The position numbers and the translations under genes were made by a program. A stretch of DNA of 64,000 bases from UBA1672 sp033851915 (GTDB lineage: Bacteria; Pseudomonadota; Alphaproteobacteria; Micavibrionales; Micavibrionaceae): positions 186,001 to 250,000 of the forward strand of contig JAWSVM010000003.1 in NCBI GenBank assembly GCA_033851915.1, given 5' to 3'. Each line of letters starts with the position of its first letter. The stretch's first letter is position 1. The notes under the pieces are model-generated. The model was not told the origin of the DNA, made no database searches, and worked only from the letters and a program-made list of their open reading frames with translations. Below are positions 1 through 7,956 of this stretch, piece after piece.

Positions 1-61
1 GAGCAATCAAGAGCAGCGTTATAACGCCGCTGAGAACAACACAGATGATAATCGGGATCAT
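1..61 (-). CDS. Partial CDS: N-terminus of a membrane-anchored or exported protein
   Basis: Only the first 20 codons lie in the window; the gene runs off the left edge. The ATG at 61-59 overlaps the TGA of the upstream thioredoxin gene as ATGA, so the two are probably translationally coupled. The peptide starts MIPIIICVVL and is almost entirely hydrophobic, as in a membrane anchor or signal peptide. The context (a CcmG/DsbE-type thioredoxin) makes a cytochrome c maturation protein such as CcmH or CcmI possible, but 20 residues cannot decide this. Confidence 0.5.
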   Translation of the reverse strand, partial: MIPIIICVVLSGVITLLLIA

Positions 62-594
62 TGCGATATCTTTTTGATAATAGGCAAAATAATCTCGTCA
101 ATATGTTGCTTGAGGATAGGGCCTCTATGACGATATCGTATTGTGCCGCTCGCATCGATGAGGAAACTTTCAGGCGTGCTGATCACTCCCCATTCATTAA
201 GGTTATAAATAGCCGGTGTGATCATAATTTTTTTATACGGATTTTTAAGAGGTTTAAAATAGTTGGTGAGACCTTTTTTAGTATCACTATAGGCAATGCC
301 ATAGATAGGCAGATTGTGTTCTTGCGCCAGAGTGACGAGTTGTTGGTGTTCTCTGTAGCAGGCCATGCACCAGCTTGCGAAAATGTTAATCATCATAACT
401 TTATGGGGCAGGTCTTCTGATGTTATTATTTCGTTTATTTTTCTATGTGTTACAGAATATTCTTGAAGTGAAAAATAAGGAATTTCCATGGAAATTATTC
501 GTGTATCTCTTACCTTTTCCGCAGGCTTGGAAAAATGGAGATACCCCAGCCACCCTAAAATCAGAAGAGGGAGCATGTATATGAGCTTATTCAT
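58..594 (-). CDS. Membrane-anchored thiol:disulfide interchange protein (CcmG/DsbE/TlpA type)
   Basis: This 178-residue protein has one N-terminal hydrophobic segment (about residues 4-20) and then a periplasmic thioredoxin domain. The active site reads FASWCMAC, with the redox cysteines at about 76 and 79, and the cis-proline region reads VISTPESFLID. CcmG/DsbE proteins keep apocytochrome c haem-binding cysteines reduced in the periplasm; TlpA/ResA relatives do similar jobs. The start ATG lies 3 bp after the stop of the cystathionine gamma-synthase gene, and its own stop overlaps the next ATG, so the three form a run of tightly packed genes. The exact substrate is inferred from the family; no ccmE, ccmF or ccmH is fully visible. 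Confidence 0.8.
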   Translation of the reverse strand: MNKLIYMLPLLILGWLGYLHFSKPAEKVRDTRIISMEIPYFSLQEYSVTHRKINEIITSEDLPHKVMMINIFASWCMACYREHQQLVTLAQEHNLPIYGIAYSDTKKGLTNYFKPLKNPYKKIMITPAIYNLNEWGVISTPESFLIDASGTIRYRHRGPILKQHIDEIILPIIKKISQ

Positions 595-597
595 CTA

Positions 598-1755
598 TTA
601 CCCTATCTTGTTTAGTGCTTGCTCTAGGTCGGTTTGCAAATCATCAATATGCTCTACGCCAACAGACAGGCGCAGGAGCTGATCCGTAACACCGGCCTTG
701 GTGCGTGCTTCTTCGCCCATAGACACATGGGTCATGGACGCAGGGTGGTTAATCAGGCTCTCTGTTCCGCCAAGGGATTGAGCGAGGCGGAAAATCTCCA
801 AATGGTCGACAAAATCAATCGTGTTCTGTTTTTCGCCCTTAAGCTCAAAGCTTAGCATTGCGCCGAAGCCATCTTGCTGGCGCGCGGCAATTTCATGCCC
901 CGGATGAGCGGGTAGGCCAGGGTAGTACACGGTACTTACTTTGTCGTGCTGTTCCAGCATTTCCGCGATGACTTGCGCATTTTCCTGTGCGCGATGAATG
1001 CGCAGCTCCAGCGTGCGCATGCCGCGCAAGGTCATATAGCTATCAAACGGCGCGCCGATTAACCCTAATGAATTTGCCCAGAAATCCAAATCAACGAGGA
1101 TATCTTTATCTGATGTAACAACACATCCGCCGACAACATCGCTGTGTCCGTTCAGGAATTTGGTGGTGGAGTGAAACACAATATCTGCGCCCAGTTTTAA
1201 AGGTTGCTGCAACATGGGGGAGAGGAACGTGTTATCAACCGCGACAATCGTGCCGCAAGTCTTCGCACATTTGGTGATATGGACGATATCAGCCGTGCGC
1301 ATAACGGGGTTGCTTGGGCTCTCGATCAGCATCATTTTCGGCTTGGCTTTAAAAGCCTCTTCAACGGCGGTGGGATCGTATTGATCGATGAACTCTAATT
1401 TGAAATGCCCTTTTTCCGACAACGCGCAGAGCAGGCGATATGATCTGCCATAACAATCAAAGGGCGCAATGATTAAATCATCAGGGTTTAGAAGATGGAT
1501 AATCAGGGTCAGTGCCGCCATTCCCGATGCAGTAACACATCCGCCGACGCCATGTTCCAACGCTGTGATCGCATTCACCAGCTCGTCGCGCGTTGGGTTG
1601 CATGTGCGTGAATATTCGTATTTTGAATGTTGGTCTATGCCATCAATCTCAAAGGTCGAGGACATGTATAGGGGTGATATAATGGCCTTATAAGCCTTAT
1701 CTGTGCCGATTCCGGCCTGAACCACGGATGTTCTTCTTCTTTTATCTTGTGGCAT
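598..1755 (-). CDS. metB: Cystathionine gamma-synthase (Cys/Met metabolism PLP enzyme)
   Basis: The 385-residue product belongs to the PLP-dependent Cys/Met metabolism family, which joins cysteine to an activated homoserine to make cystathionine for methionine synthesis. The PLP lysine sits in the motif STTKFLNGHSDVVGG at about residue 199, and the family's Y-S-R cofactor/substrate motif is present as YEYSRTCNP near residue 48. The length equals that of E. coli MetB (386). I chose the ATG at 1755 rather than the GTG one codon earlier because an AGAGGTG ribosome-binding site lies at a good distance. Family members interconvert easily, so cystathionine gamma-lyase or O-succinylhomoserine sulfhydrylase cannot be excluded. 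It is followed after 3 bp by the thioredoxin gene. Confidence 0.85.
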   Translation of the reverse strand: MPQDKRRRTSVVQAGIGTDKAYKAIISPLYMSSTFEIDGIDQHSKYEYSRTCNPTRDELVNAITALEHGVGGCVTASGMAALTLIIHLLNPDDLIIAPFDCYGRSYRLLCALSEKGHFKLEFIDQYDPTAVEEAFKAKPKMMLIESPSNPVMRTADIVHITKCAKTCGTIVAVDNTFLSPMLQQPLKLGADIVFHSTTKFLNGHSDVVGGCVVTSDKDILVDLDFWANSLGLIGAPFDSYMTLRGMRTLELRIHRAQENAQVIAEMLEQHDKVSTVYYPGLPAHPGHEIAARQQDGFGAMLSFELKGEKQNTIDFVDHLEIFRLAQSLGGTESLINHPASMTHVSMGEEARTKAGVTDQLLRLSVGVEHIDDLQTDLEQALNKIG

Positions 1756-1866
1756 CACGCACCTCTGTATAATCTAGGGAGGGCAAGCTTAACGCGTTAT
1801 CGAGATAAAATCAGCAATAAAATTCTGACTTAAAGAAATATCTTTATAAAGAAAGGCCATGATGAG

Positions 1867-2097
1867 ATGCTTGGTGATAATTTAGTAATTTGCACAAAGT
1901 GCCGAAAGCAACATTTTAAAGGTGAAGAGGTTTGTGTGCTCTGTAATACTAAGCTGCGTGAGAAGTCCGAAGATGATTTGTTGGAGGATGTTGCTTTGAC
2001 AACACACTCGGATCATTTGTTTGTTCTCGTTATTATCAGGGGTTTGTGGCGATTTTTTACAAAGTTATTTTGCAAGGTTTTTCGACGAAAAAAATAA
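1867..2097 (+). CDS. Small zinc-ribbon hypothetical protein
   Basis: A 76-residue ORF with two CxxC pairs near the start (CTKC at about 9-12, CVLC at about 24-27), the pattern of a small zinc ribbon. An acidic stretch follows, then a hydrophobic/aromatic helix and a very basic tail ending FRRKK, which could insert in or lie on the membrane. An AAAGG sits about 10 bp before the ATG. It faces away from metB. I do not recognise the family. The paired cysteines and their spacing make it more likely to be real than chance, but it is short. Confidence 0.5.
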   Translation: MLGDNLVICTKCRKQHFKGEEVCVLCNTKLREKSEDDLLEDVALTTHSDHLFVLVIIRGLWRFFTKLFCKVFRRKK

Positions 2098-2129
2098 TAT
2101 CGAAAGAGTTATGGTGCTATCCCAGAATC

Positions 2130-2160
2130 AAAAACCGCTGCCTTGGTAAGGGGCAGCGGT
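2130..2160 (-). terminator. Rho-independent terminator reading on the minus strand
   Basis: A perfect 8-bp stem, CCGCTGCC at 2135-2142 paired with GGCAGCGG at 2152-2159, is followed on the minus strand by a run of five T (plus-strand A at 2130-2134). On the plus strand no T-run follows, so it fits a minus-strand transcript. The hairpin closely resembles the one after rpsU at 38.8 kb. No annotated minus-strand gene lies upstream of it. Confidence 0.7.
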
Positions 2161-2305
2161 ATGAATAAAGTAAGTAAGCAAATTGGATGCTTCGAGGAAG
2201 AAATAAAATCTTTGTATGTGAAACTACTTCTTTAAGGTCTCAATTCATCTATGTACAGTATCTCCCTTAAATGTGGCAAAAAAAAGGGGATATCATGCCG
2301 ATTTG

Positions 2306-2410
2306 TTACCTATATTTAAGCCATTGAAATATATGGTTTATTCTCTGTTGAAAACTTTGAGATAATGCTGCTGTGCGGTATATTCCAGATGCCATCGCCC
2401 GTAAACGCAT
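2306..2410 (-). CDS. Possible short basic protein or sRNA, divergent from acnA
   Basis: An ATG at 2410 opens a 34-codon frame on the minus strand, beginning MRLRAMASGIYRTAAL and ending FQWLKYR, rich in Arg and aromatic residues. An AAGGAA lies about 9 bp upstream. The only other support is the strong minus-strand terminator 150 bp downstream, which has no other obvious gene to serve. The transcript could equally be a non-coding RNA. I do not recognise the peptide. Confidence 0.3.
   Translation of the reverse strand: MRLRAMASGIYRTAALSQSFQQRINHIFQWLKYR
2357..2384 (+). promoter_or_regulatory. Candidate sigma70-type promoter for acnA
   Basis: TTGAGA at 2357-2362 and TATATT at 2379-2384 are separated by 16 bp and would give a leader of about 115 nt before the acnA ATG. 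This is a sequence match only. Confidence 0.35.
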
Positions 2411-2505
2411 ATTTATAAATTCCTTGTTAATCTATTCCGCGTAATGATGTACACTACTCAACGTAGTAATCACTGCGTTTTAACCATTATTAACGAGGTT
2501 CCTCG

Positions 2506-5181
2506 ATGACACGTACAGGCCATGATTCCCTAAATACTCGCCAAACATTAACCGTAGAAGGCAAAGAGTATGATTATTTCTCTTTAGATGCGGCGGCGAA
2601 AGAGATCGGGGATGTGTCACGGTTGCCTTATACACTCAAGGTTTTATTAGAGAATTTATTACGCTTTGAAGATGGGCAATCGGTTACGGTTGCGGATGTG
2701 AAGGCCTTGCAAGAATGGCTTGGGGAGAAAAAATCCAGCCATGAGATAGCCTATCGTCCTGCGCGTGTCTTAATGCAGGATTTTACAGGTGTTCCCGCCG
2801 TTGTGGATTTGGCGGCAATGCGTGAAGCGATGGTTGCCCTTGGCGGTGATGCACAAAAGATTAACCCGCTTGTCCCTGTCGATTTGGTGATTGACCATTC
2901 GGTGATGGTGGATGAATTTGGTTCTCCTAACGCATTTAAAGCGAATGTAAAACGCGAATTTGAACGTAATGGAGAGCGTTACGAGTTTTTGAAATGGGGG
3001 CAGGGTGCGTTTGATAATTTCCGCGTTGTGCCACCGGGCACAGGCATTTGCCATCAGGTGAATGTAGAGTATCTGGCGCAAACGGTTTGGATGGATAAAG
3101 ATGATGCCGATCCAACGCGCACTGTCATTTACCCTGATACGCTTGTGGGGACGGATTCGCATACAACAATGGTCAATGGCTTGGCTGTTTTAGGTTGGGG
3201 TGTCGGCGGGATTGAGGCTGAAGCGGCGATGCTTGGCCAACCTGTTTCGATGTTAATTCCTGAAGTTGTCGGCTTTAAGCTGACAGGTGAAATGAAAGAG
3301 GGCACAACCGCGACTGACCTTGTGTTACGTGTTGTTGAAATGCTGCGTGGTTTAGGTGTGGTTGGTAAGTTTGTGGAATTCTATGGCCCCGGTCTGGATC
3401 ACCTTACACTGGCCGATCAAGCAACAATTGCGAATATGGCGCCTGAATATGGCGCGACATGCGGGTTTTTCCCGATTGATCAGGAAACATTGGATTATCT
3501 TGCATTTACAGGCCGCGATCCGCACCGTGTCAAAGTGGTTGAGGCGTATGCCAAGGCGCAAGGCATGTGGCGCGATGCCAATACGCCTGATCCTGAATTT
3601 ACAACAACAATGGAACTGGATATGGGCGAGATCGTTCCTGCGATTTCAGGGCCAAAACGTCCGCAAGATCGTATCTTGCTGTCTGACGCTGTTTCTGCTT
3701 TTGCAACGTTAGAGCCGGAAACAACGTCTCTGCCGGTTGAAGGCACGGATTACACATTGGATAATGGTGATGTTGTGATCGCTGCGATTACCAGCTGTAC
3801 CAATACCTCTAACCCTGCTGTGATGGTGGGCGCGGGATTGTTGGCACGTAAAGCGCATGCGCTGGGCTTAACGGTTAAGCCGTGGGTGAAGACATCTCTT
3901 GCACCAGGATCTCAGGTGGTGACGGAATATCTTGAAAAAGCGGGGCTGAATAAAGATTTGGACGCGTTGGGTTTTCATACGGTCGGTTATGGCTGTACGA
4001 CATGTATCGGGAATTCGGGGCCACTGGCCGAACCGATTGCGGCCGCAATAGATAACGGTGATATGAATGTCACAGCTGTTCTCTCCGGTAATAGAAATTT
4101 CGAGGGACGTATATCCCCGCATGTGAAGTCAAACTATCTGGCCTCTCCGCCATTGGTGGTGGCGTATGCGTTGGCAGGTTCTATGCGCATTGATTTGTAT
4201 AACGACCCGTTGGGGCAAGATAAAGACGGCAATGACGTCTATATGAAGGATATCTGGCCGACAAATAAGGAAATCGCGGACACAGTGGCACAGTGCCTAA
4301 CGCCGGAAATGTTTAAAGAGCGCTACAGCGATGTGTTTAAAGGGCCGGAAGAATGGCAAGCCATTGGCGGCGCAGAGGCCAGTGAGACCTATGATTGGAA
4401 GGAAAACTCTACTTATGTACGTAATCCTCCGTTCTTCACAGGAATGGCGGCGCAGGCTGGCGATGTTAGTGATATTAAAGGCGCGCATCTTCTTGTGATG
4501 CTGGGCGATTCAGTCACAACCGACCATATTTCTCCTGCGGGTGCGATTAAGTCAGACGCTCCGGCGGGTGATTATTTGAACGATCATAATGTGAAAACGG
4601 TTGATTTTAACTCTTATGGTTCGCGCCGTGGCAATGATCAGGTGATGACACGCGGCACGTTCGCCAACATTCGTATCAAGAATGAAATGGTTCCCGGTAC
4701 GGAAGGTGGCATAACCAAGCATATTCCATCGGGTGAGGAAATGAGCATCTATGATGCCTCTATGCGTTATCAAGCTGAAGGGCAGTCTTTGGTTGTAATT
4801 GCAGGCGCGGAGTATGGCACAGGTTCCTCACGGGACTGGGCGGCTAAAGGTACGCGTCTATTAGGTGTGAAGGCTGTTATTGCTGAGAGCTTTGAGCGTA
4901 TCCATAGATCAAACTTGATCGGAATGGGCGTTATCCCGTTGCAATTCAAGAACGATAAAACCCGTAAAACGCTTAATTTACGTGGAGATGAGACTTTTGA
5001 TATTGTTGGTATCGCCGATGGTTTAAAGCCACAGCAAGATATAGATATGACGATTCACTATGCTGATGGATCAGAGCAGGCTGTAAAATTGCTTTGTCGG
5101 ATTGATACGCTGGATGAGCTGGAGTATTATCTCAATGGTGGGATTTTGCATTACGTGTTGCGTAGCTTGGCCGCAGCGTAA
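2506..5181 (+). CDS. acnA: Aconitate hydratase A
   Basis: This 891-residue protein, the same length as E. coli AcnA, is the TCA-cycle enzyme that isomerises citrate to isocitrate through cis-aconitate in the cytoplasm. The three [4Fe-4S] cluster cysteines are visible: one in SCTNTSNP at about residue 431 and two in GYGCTTCIGNSGP at about 497 and 500. The C-terminal swivel domain motif GAEYGTGSSRDWAAKG is intact. The ATG is preceded by GAGG, which lies in the short inverted repeat CGAGG-TT-CCTCG (2494-2505) abutting the start codon and might fold over the ribosome-binding site. The gene is monocistronic and converges with the minus-strand gene that ends 20 bp away. Confidence 0.97.
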   Translation: MTRTGHDSLNTRQTLTVEGKEYDYFSLDAAAKEIGDVSRLPYTLKVLLENLLRFEDGQSVTVADVKALQEWLGEKKSSHEIAYRPARVLMQDFTGVPAVVDLAAMREAMVALGGDAQKINPLVPVDLVIDHSVMVDEFGSPNAFKANVKREFERNGERYEFLKWGQGAFDNFRVVPPGTGICHQVNVEYLAQTVWMDKDDADPTRTVIYPDTLVGTDSHTTMVNGLAVLGWGVGGIEAEAAMLGQPVSMLIPEVVGFKLTGEMKEGTTATDLVLRVVEMLRGLGVVGKFVEFYGPGLDHLTLADQATIANMAPEYGATCGFFPIDQETLDYLAFTGRDPHRVKVVEAYAKAQGMWRDANTPDPEFTTTMELDMGEIVPAISGPKRPQDRILLSDAVSAFATLEPETTSLPVEGTDYTLDNGDVVIAAITSCTNTSNPAVMVGAGLLARKAHALGLTVKPWVKTSLAPGSQVVTEYLEKAGLNKDLDALGFHTVGYGCTTCIGNSGPLAEPIAAAIDNGDMNVTAVLSGNRNFEGRISPHVKSNYLASPPLVVAYALAGSMRIDLYNDPLGQDKDGNDVYMKDIWPTNKEIADTVAQCLTPEMFKERYSDVFKGPEEWQAIGGAEASETYDWKENSTYVRNPPFFTGMAAQAGDVSDIKGAHLLVMLGDSVTTDHISPAGAIKSDAPAGDYLNDHNVKTVDFNSYGSRRGNDQVMTRGTFANIRIKNEMVPGTEGGITKHIPSGEEMSIYDASMRYQAEGQSLVVIAGAEYGTGSSRDWAAKGTRLLGVKAVIAESFERIHRSNLIGMGVIPLQFKNDKTRKTLNLRGDETFDIVGIADGLKPQQDIDMTIHYADGSEQAVKLLCRIDTLDELEYYLNGGILHYVLRSLAAA

Positions 5182-5201
5182 GTCTTCGTTATTTTCGGTG
5201 A

Positions 5202-6119
5202 TTAATCGATATAGACTTCGTCATCTTTGGTGACGAAGGTCTTTTCGGCATATTGTTCCGTTTTGATGATAAGGGTCTCAAAATTCGGGCGTTCCGGCCT
5301 ATAGCGAACTTTGTATCTTCGTTCCATACTGCCGATTTGTGTATTAAGCTCTGTAAGGCGGGTTTTGGCTCTGTTCATCTGTTTTTCTTCATCAGAGTAT
5401 TTCCCGATCATACCATGATTAAGTTTGTGAGATGTTAGCCCGACCATGTATGAGAGTTGTACCCCCTCCAGAAAATCAGCGGCAGTGCTAAGCACTTGAG
5501 GAATGTTCAGTTCACCTTCTTTTTTCAGTGGCTTTATAGAGTAATTGAAAGTGGTGGTGGTGTTTGGACCGCGAAGAACCATAGAGCACCGTCCATCACT
5601 TTTTCCTAAAACAGAGATCAGTGCAACGGTGCTGTCGCAGGTTATTTTTGTATCCTTACCGGCCTGACGGAAGGCTTTTTCTGCCATTCTCATAGACTTA
5701 TCGTAATTCCCTTTATTAAGGACATCACATTTTTCAATCACATCAAAAAAAGAATGATGATCACCTGTTGAAAAAATAGGCATGCCTTTGTGATATATGG
5801 CAATCCAGCTGTTCTTATTGTGCATGCGATCATAGCTGCTGATCGAGCTCTCCCACAGTCCTGCCCAGTCAATGGCAACGGATCGGCTCATGATTGGGCC
5901 ACTTTTCTCATAATCATTAATGATCTTGGAAACCATACGTGCAGAACTATGCATGTTATAGCTGCGTATAATGTATGTTTCTTTTGGTAATCCACCGGAT
6001 TGCAGGCTGATAGGCATGCGGGTGCTGGGGCAATTAATTTTCAGCGCCTTATCACCTTGATGCTTTGTTTTCTCACGAATAACAAATTTTTCACGAAGCA
6101 ACGATGTATCTATGTTCAT
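5202..6119 (-). CDS. Hypothetical protein, 305 residues
   Basis: I do not recognise this protein. It has no signal peptide or membrane helix by eye. The first 110 residues are basic and mixed; the region around residues 120-200 contains DHHSFFDVIEKCDVL and KSMRMAEKAFRQAGKD, which look helical, followed by strand-rich sequence. The last 70 residues contain a probable coiled coil (MNRAKTRLTELNTQIGSM). A TTGGAT lies about 7 bp before the ATG. It is followed by the convergent end of acnA and preceded by another unknown minus-strand gene 148 bp away. A cytosolic structural or regulatory role is conceivable but not shown. Confidence 0.75.
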   Translation of the reverse strand: MNIDTSLLREKFVIREKTKHQGDKALKINCPSTRMPISLQSGGLPKETYIIRSYNMHSSARMVSKIINDYEKSGPIMSRSVAIDWAGLWESSISSYDRMHNKNSWIAIYHKGMPIFSTGDHHSFFDVIEKCDVLNKGNYDKSMRMAEKAFRQAGKDTKITCDSTVALISVLGKSDGRCSMVLRGPNTTTTFNYSIKPLKKEGELNIPQVLSTAADFLEGVQLSYMVGLTSHKLNHGMIGKYSDEEKQMNRAKTRLTELNTQIGSMERRYKVRYRPERPNFETLIIKTEQYAEKTFVTKDDEVYID

Positions 6120-6267
6120 TGATTAATCCAATTCATATGCCGTACATGAAATAATGCGTCAATTACTCTAGCATATTAGGATAAATCTATGAAAGTCTCA
6201 GATGTTTTTCTGTGAAGAATTGTTGTGTTCATACACATTCTTTATTGGATCTATGCAGTTGTTGATT

Positions 6268-6819
6268 TTATGCAGCGAAACGTGGCTTTTCTGTTTCATA
6301 CTCAGGTCTTTGTGCATCAATCATTTCAAGTTGTTGCGCACAGTAAGCAAGGTCACGCTCAACTTTCATGCGTGTTGGCATATCATCCATGAAGTGTTGC
6401 ATTTCAGGGCTGATTGCTCCGCGCATATTAAAGCTGGAAGAGATAGATTTACCTGAAAGGCGGGCAAGTGTTCCTTGACCGTGTGCTGCTTTTTGTTGAG
6501 CACTACCTTCTACATCGGTAATATATTCGCTGTAACATTCCAGTGCGCTTACTGCATCAAAGTTCTGGGTCCAGTCTCCAAATGTTTCGGACACCGCATC
6601 CAAGAAGGCTGTTCCCAGAATGCTTTCCAGTATCATACTCCCCAGCATACCATCATGATCGTTGGCTGCTTTGAAGTTAGGATTGCTTTTGATGAATAGA
6701 GGGCCGTTATTCTGAGGTTGATCAGGGTGTGGGGCCAACTTTTGCAAATCTTGCATTAAGCTCATAATGGTTCCCATTATTGCTTGGCGTTGGTTACTCT
6801 GATTAACTGTAAAACTCAT
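6268..6819 (-). CDS. Hypothetical protein, 183 residues, with a structured leader
   Basis: A soluble-looking protein of unknown function. It begins MSFTVNQSNQRQAIMGTIMS, contains a hydrophobic helical segment LGSMILESILGTAFLDAV near residues 58-76, and ends with a charged helical region. I see no known motif. The start is well supported by AGAGAGG about 8 bp upstream. That ribosome-binding site is part of a long imperfect stem-loop at 6826-6860, suggesting translational control. The preceding 387 bases are gene-free and AT-rich. Confidence 0.7.
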   Translation of the reverse strand: MSFTVNQSNQRQAIMGTIMSLMQDLQKLAPHPDQPQNNGPLFIKSNPNFKAANDHDGMLGSMILESILGTAFLDAVSETFGDWTQNFDAVSALECYSEYITDVEGSAQQKAAHGQGTLARLSGKSISSSFNMRGAISPEMQHFMDDMPTRMKVERDLAYCAQQLEMIDAQRPEYETEKPRFAA

Positions 6820-7207
6820 AATATATTGCCTCTCTGTTAGTCCGATACTAATAGAGGCAAGTAAATACGGGTTTAATTATTGATAAAATTCGAAGTAATT
6901 CATAGTTTTACTTTGTTCTTTATTTGAACTGTATTTGTATAGAATTTTATCTATTTTAGTCATATCCAATAAAATCAATGGTTTATGATTTTTTCGCGAG
7001 AATAAGGAGTGCTTTTATTACATGAATACTTGGTGGTAAAACATGTGGCGTGGCTTATATAAAGGGAGATATAGCCTGCAAAGCTTTAAAGGAGCACGGG
7101 GTTTATTAACAAAATTAATAAAAATCCGTCTCTAAACGCAAGGAAATGCGCAGATATATAAGATTAATAGAGGGAGGGGTGATGGATATTATAAGGAAGA
7201 GGGAGGC
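6820..7207. other. Gene-free AT-rich interval
   Basis: This interval holds the stem-loop at 6826-6860 and otherwise AT-rich sequence. A plus-strand 30-codon frame beginning at 7043 is too short and unsupported to call. No tRNA, terminator with a T-run or repeated element was recognised. Confidence 0.5.
6826..6860 (-). promoter_or_regulatory. Stem-loop that encloses a ribosome-binding site
   Basis: TTGCCTCT (6826-6833) pairs perfectly with AGAGGCAA (6853-6860), and inside it TTAGT (6837-6841) pairs with ACTAA (6847-6851). On the minus-strand mRNA the AGAGAGG ribosome-binding site of the 183-residue gene lies in one arm, so folding would hide it. This is seen in the sequence; the regulatory role is inferred. 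Confidence 0.5.
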
Positions 7208-7828
7208 TTAGTCGAACAAAGAATCGATATCATCCTGAGACGAGGCATCTTTTACTTTTTCTTTTATAACGTCTTTATTTGCCTTAACTTCTATGCCCAA
7301 CGTTTCAAAGGTTGATTGAAGGCGATCTTCAATGCCGTGAAGGTCATCAAGTGTGTTGCGTATTCTCTGCCCTGTACGATCTTGAAAGCTACAAGCCATT
7401 AAGATGTCTTGAACTTCTTTTTCTATATTGGCGCGCAGGACGTCTCTTGTCTTTTTCTTGCCCCAATCCGCTTCGTTATTGACTTGTTCCATAATGTTGT
7501 CGGCGGCATCCATAATTTCATTCGCTGCAACTTCTGTTTCTTTTATAACGGATTCCAGTTCAACGCCGGAGTTGGCAGCAGAATCACCTGTGCCGCTGTA
7601 ATTAATCGCACCAAGAACTTCCAGTATTTCAGAAAACCTACTGCTAATACCATCCTCGGCCATGTCTGCTTGTTGTGCCGTGGCATTAATCTCCATAGAA
7701 ATTTCATCAAAGCGTCGTGCAATAAATGTTTCCAGAGTTGATAGTTGAGTATTAACCGTATCAACAGTTTTATAGATATCATCCTCTTGCTTTGATGGAA
7801 TGGGATTGTTTTGTGCTGTTTCTGACAT
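7208..7828 (-). CDS. cheZ: CheZ-type CheY-P phosphatase
   Basis: This 206-residue, mostly helical protein carries the CheZ catalytic signature FQDRTGQRI at about residues 147-155. The Asp and Gln of D-x-T-G-Q correspond to E. coli CheZ Asp143 and Gln147, which drive hydrolysis of CheY aspartyl phosphate. The C-terminal tail ends SQDDIDSLFD after a charged linker, matching the position of the CheY-binding helix of CheZ and resembling the FliM N-terminal CheY-binding peptide. AGAGAG lies upstream of the ATG. It is 20 kb from the che operon. CheZ is best known in gammaproteobacteria, but CheZ-like phosphatases occur elsewhere. Confidence 0.85.
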   Translation of the reverse strand: MSETAQNNPIPSKQEDDIYKTVDTVNTQLSTLETFIARRFDEISMEINATAQQADMAEDGISSRFSEILEVLGAINYSGTGDSAANSGVELESVIKETEVAANEIMDAADNIMEQVNNEADWGKKKTRDVLRANIEKEVQDILMACSFQDRTGQRIRNTLDDLHGIEDRLQSTFETLGIEVKANKDVIKEKVKDASSQDDIDSLFD

Positions 7829-7956
7829 GACGCTCTCTATGTGTATTTAGTACTACAGGAAATTATAACAACGCAGTGGTTAATAAAGTACTACATTTAG
7901 GGCAGAAGAAAAAGACATCTCCTTATTTCCCATGAATGCTGGCCAGATATGCATAC

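Larger units (their letters stand above)
2098..2505. other. Intergenic region between the zinc-ribbon ORF and acnA
   Basis: These 408 bases hold a minus-strand terminator at 2130-2160, a possible short minus-strand ORF at 2306-2410 and a candidate plus-strand promoter for acnA at 2357-2384. There is an inverted repeat ACTAC-N5-GTAGT at about 2453-2467 and a TTAACCAT sequence, resembling a CtrA half-site, about 25 bp before the acnA start. No tRNA or known riboswitch was recognised. Confidence 0.6.

Noticed and set aside
61..420. Plus-strand frame of 119 codons
   Set aside because: It is antisense to the thioredoxin gene, whose CxxC motif and membrane anchor are clearly real.
5216..5238. Perfect 8-bp inverted repeat CTTCGTCA/TGACGAAG as acnA terminator
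   Set aside because: It lies inside the last codons of the convergent 305-residue gene and is followed only by a weak T-run; it may contribute to termination but cannot be asserted.
7043..7135. Plus-strand 30-codon basic frame starting MWRGLYKGRYS
   Set aside because: Very short, poor ribosome-binding site and no supporting promoter or terminator.
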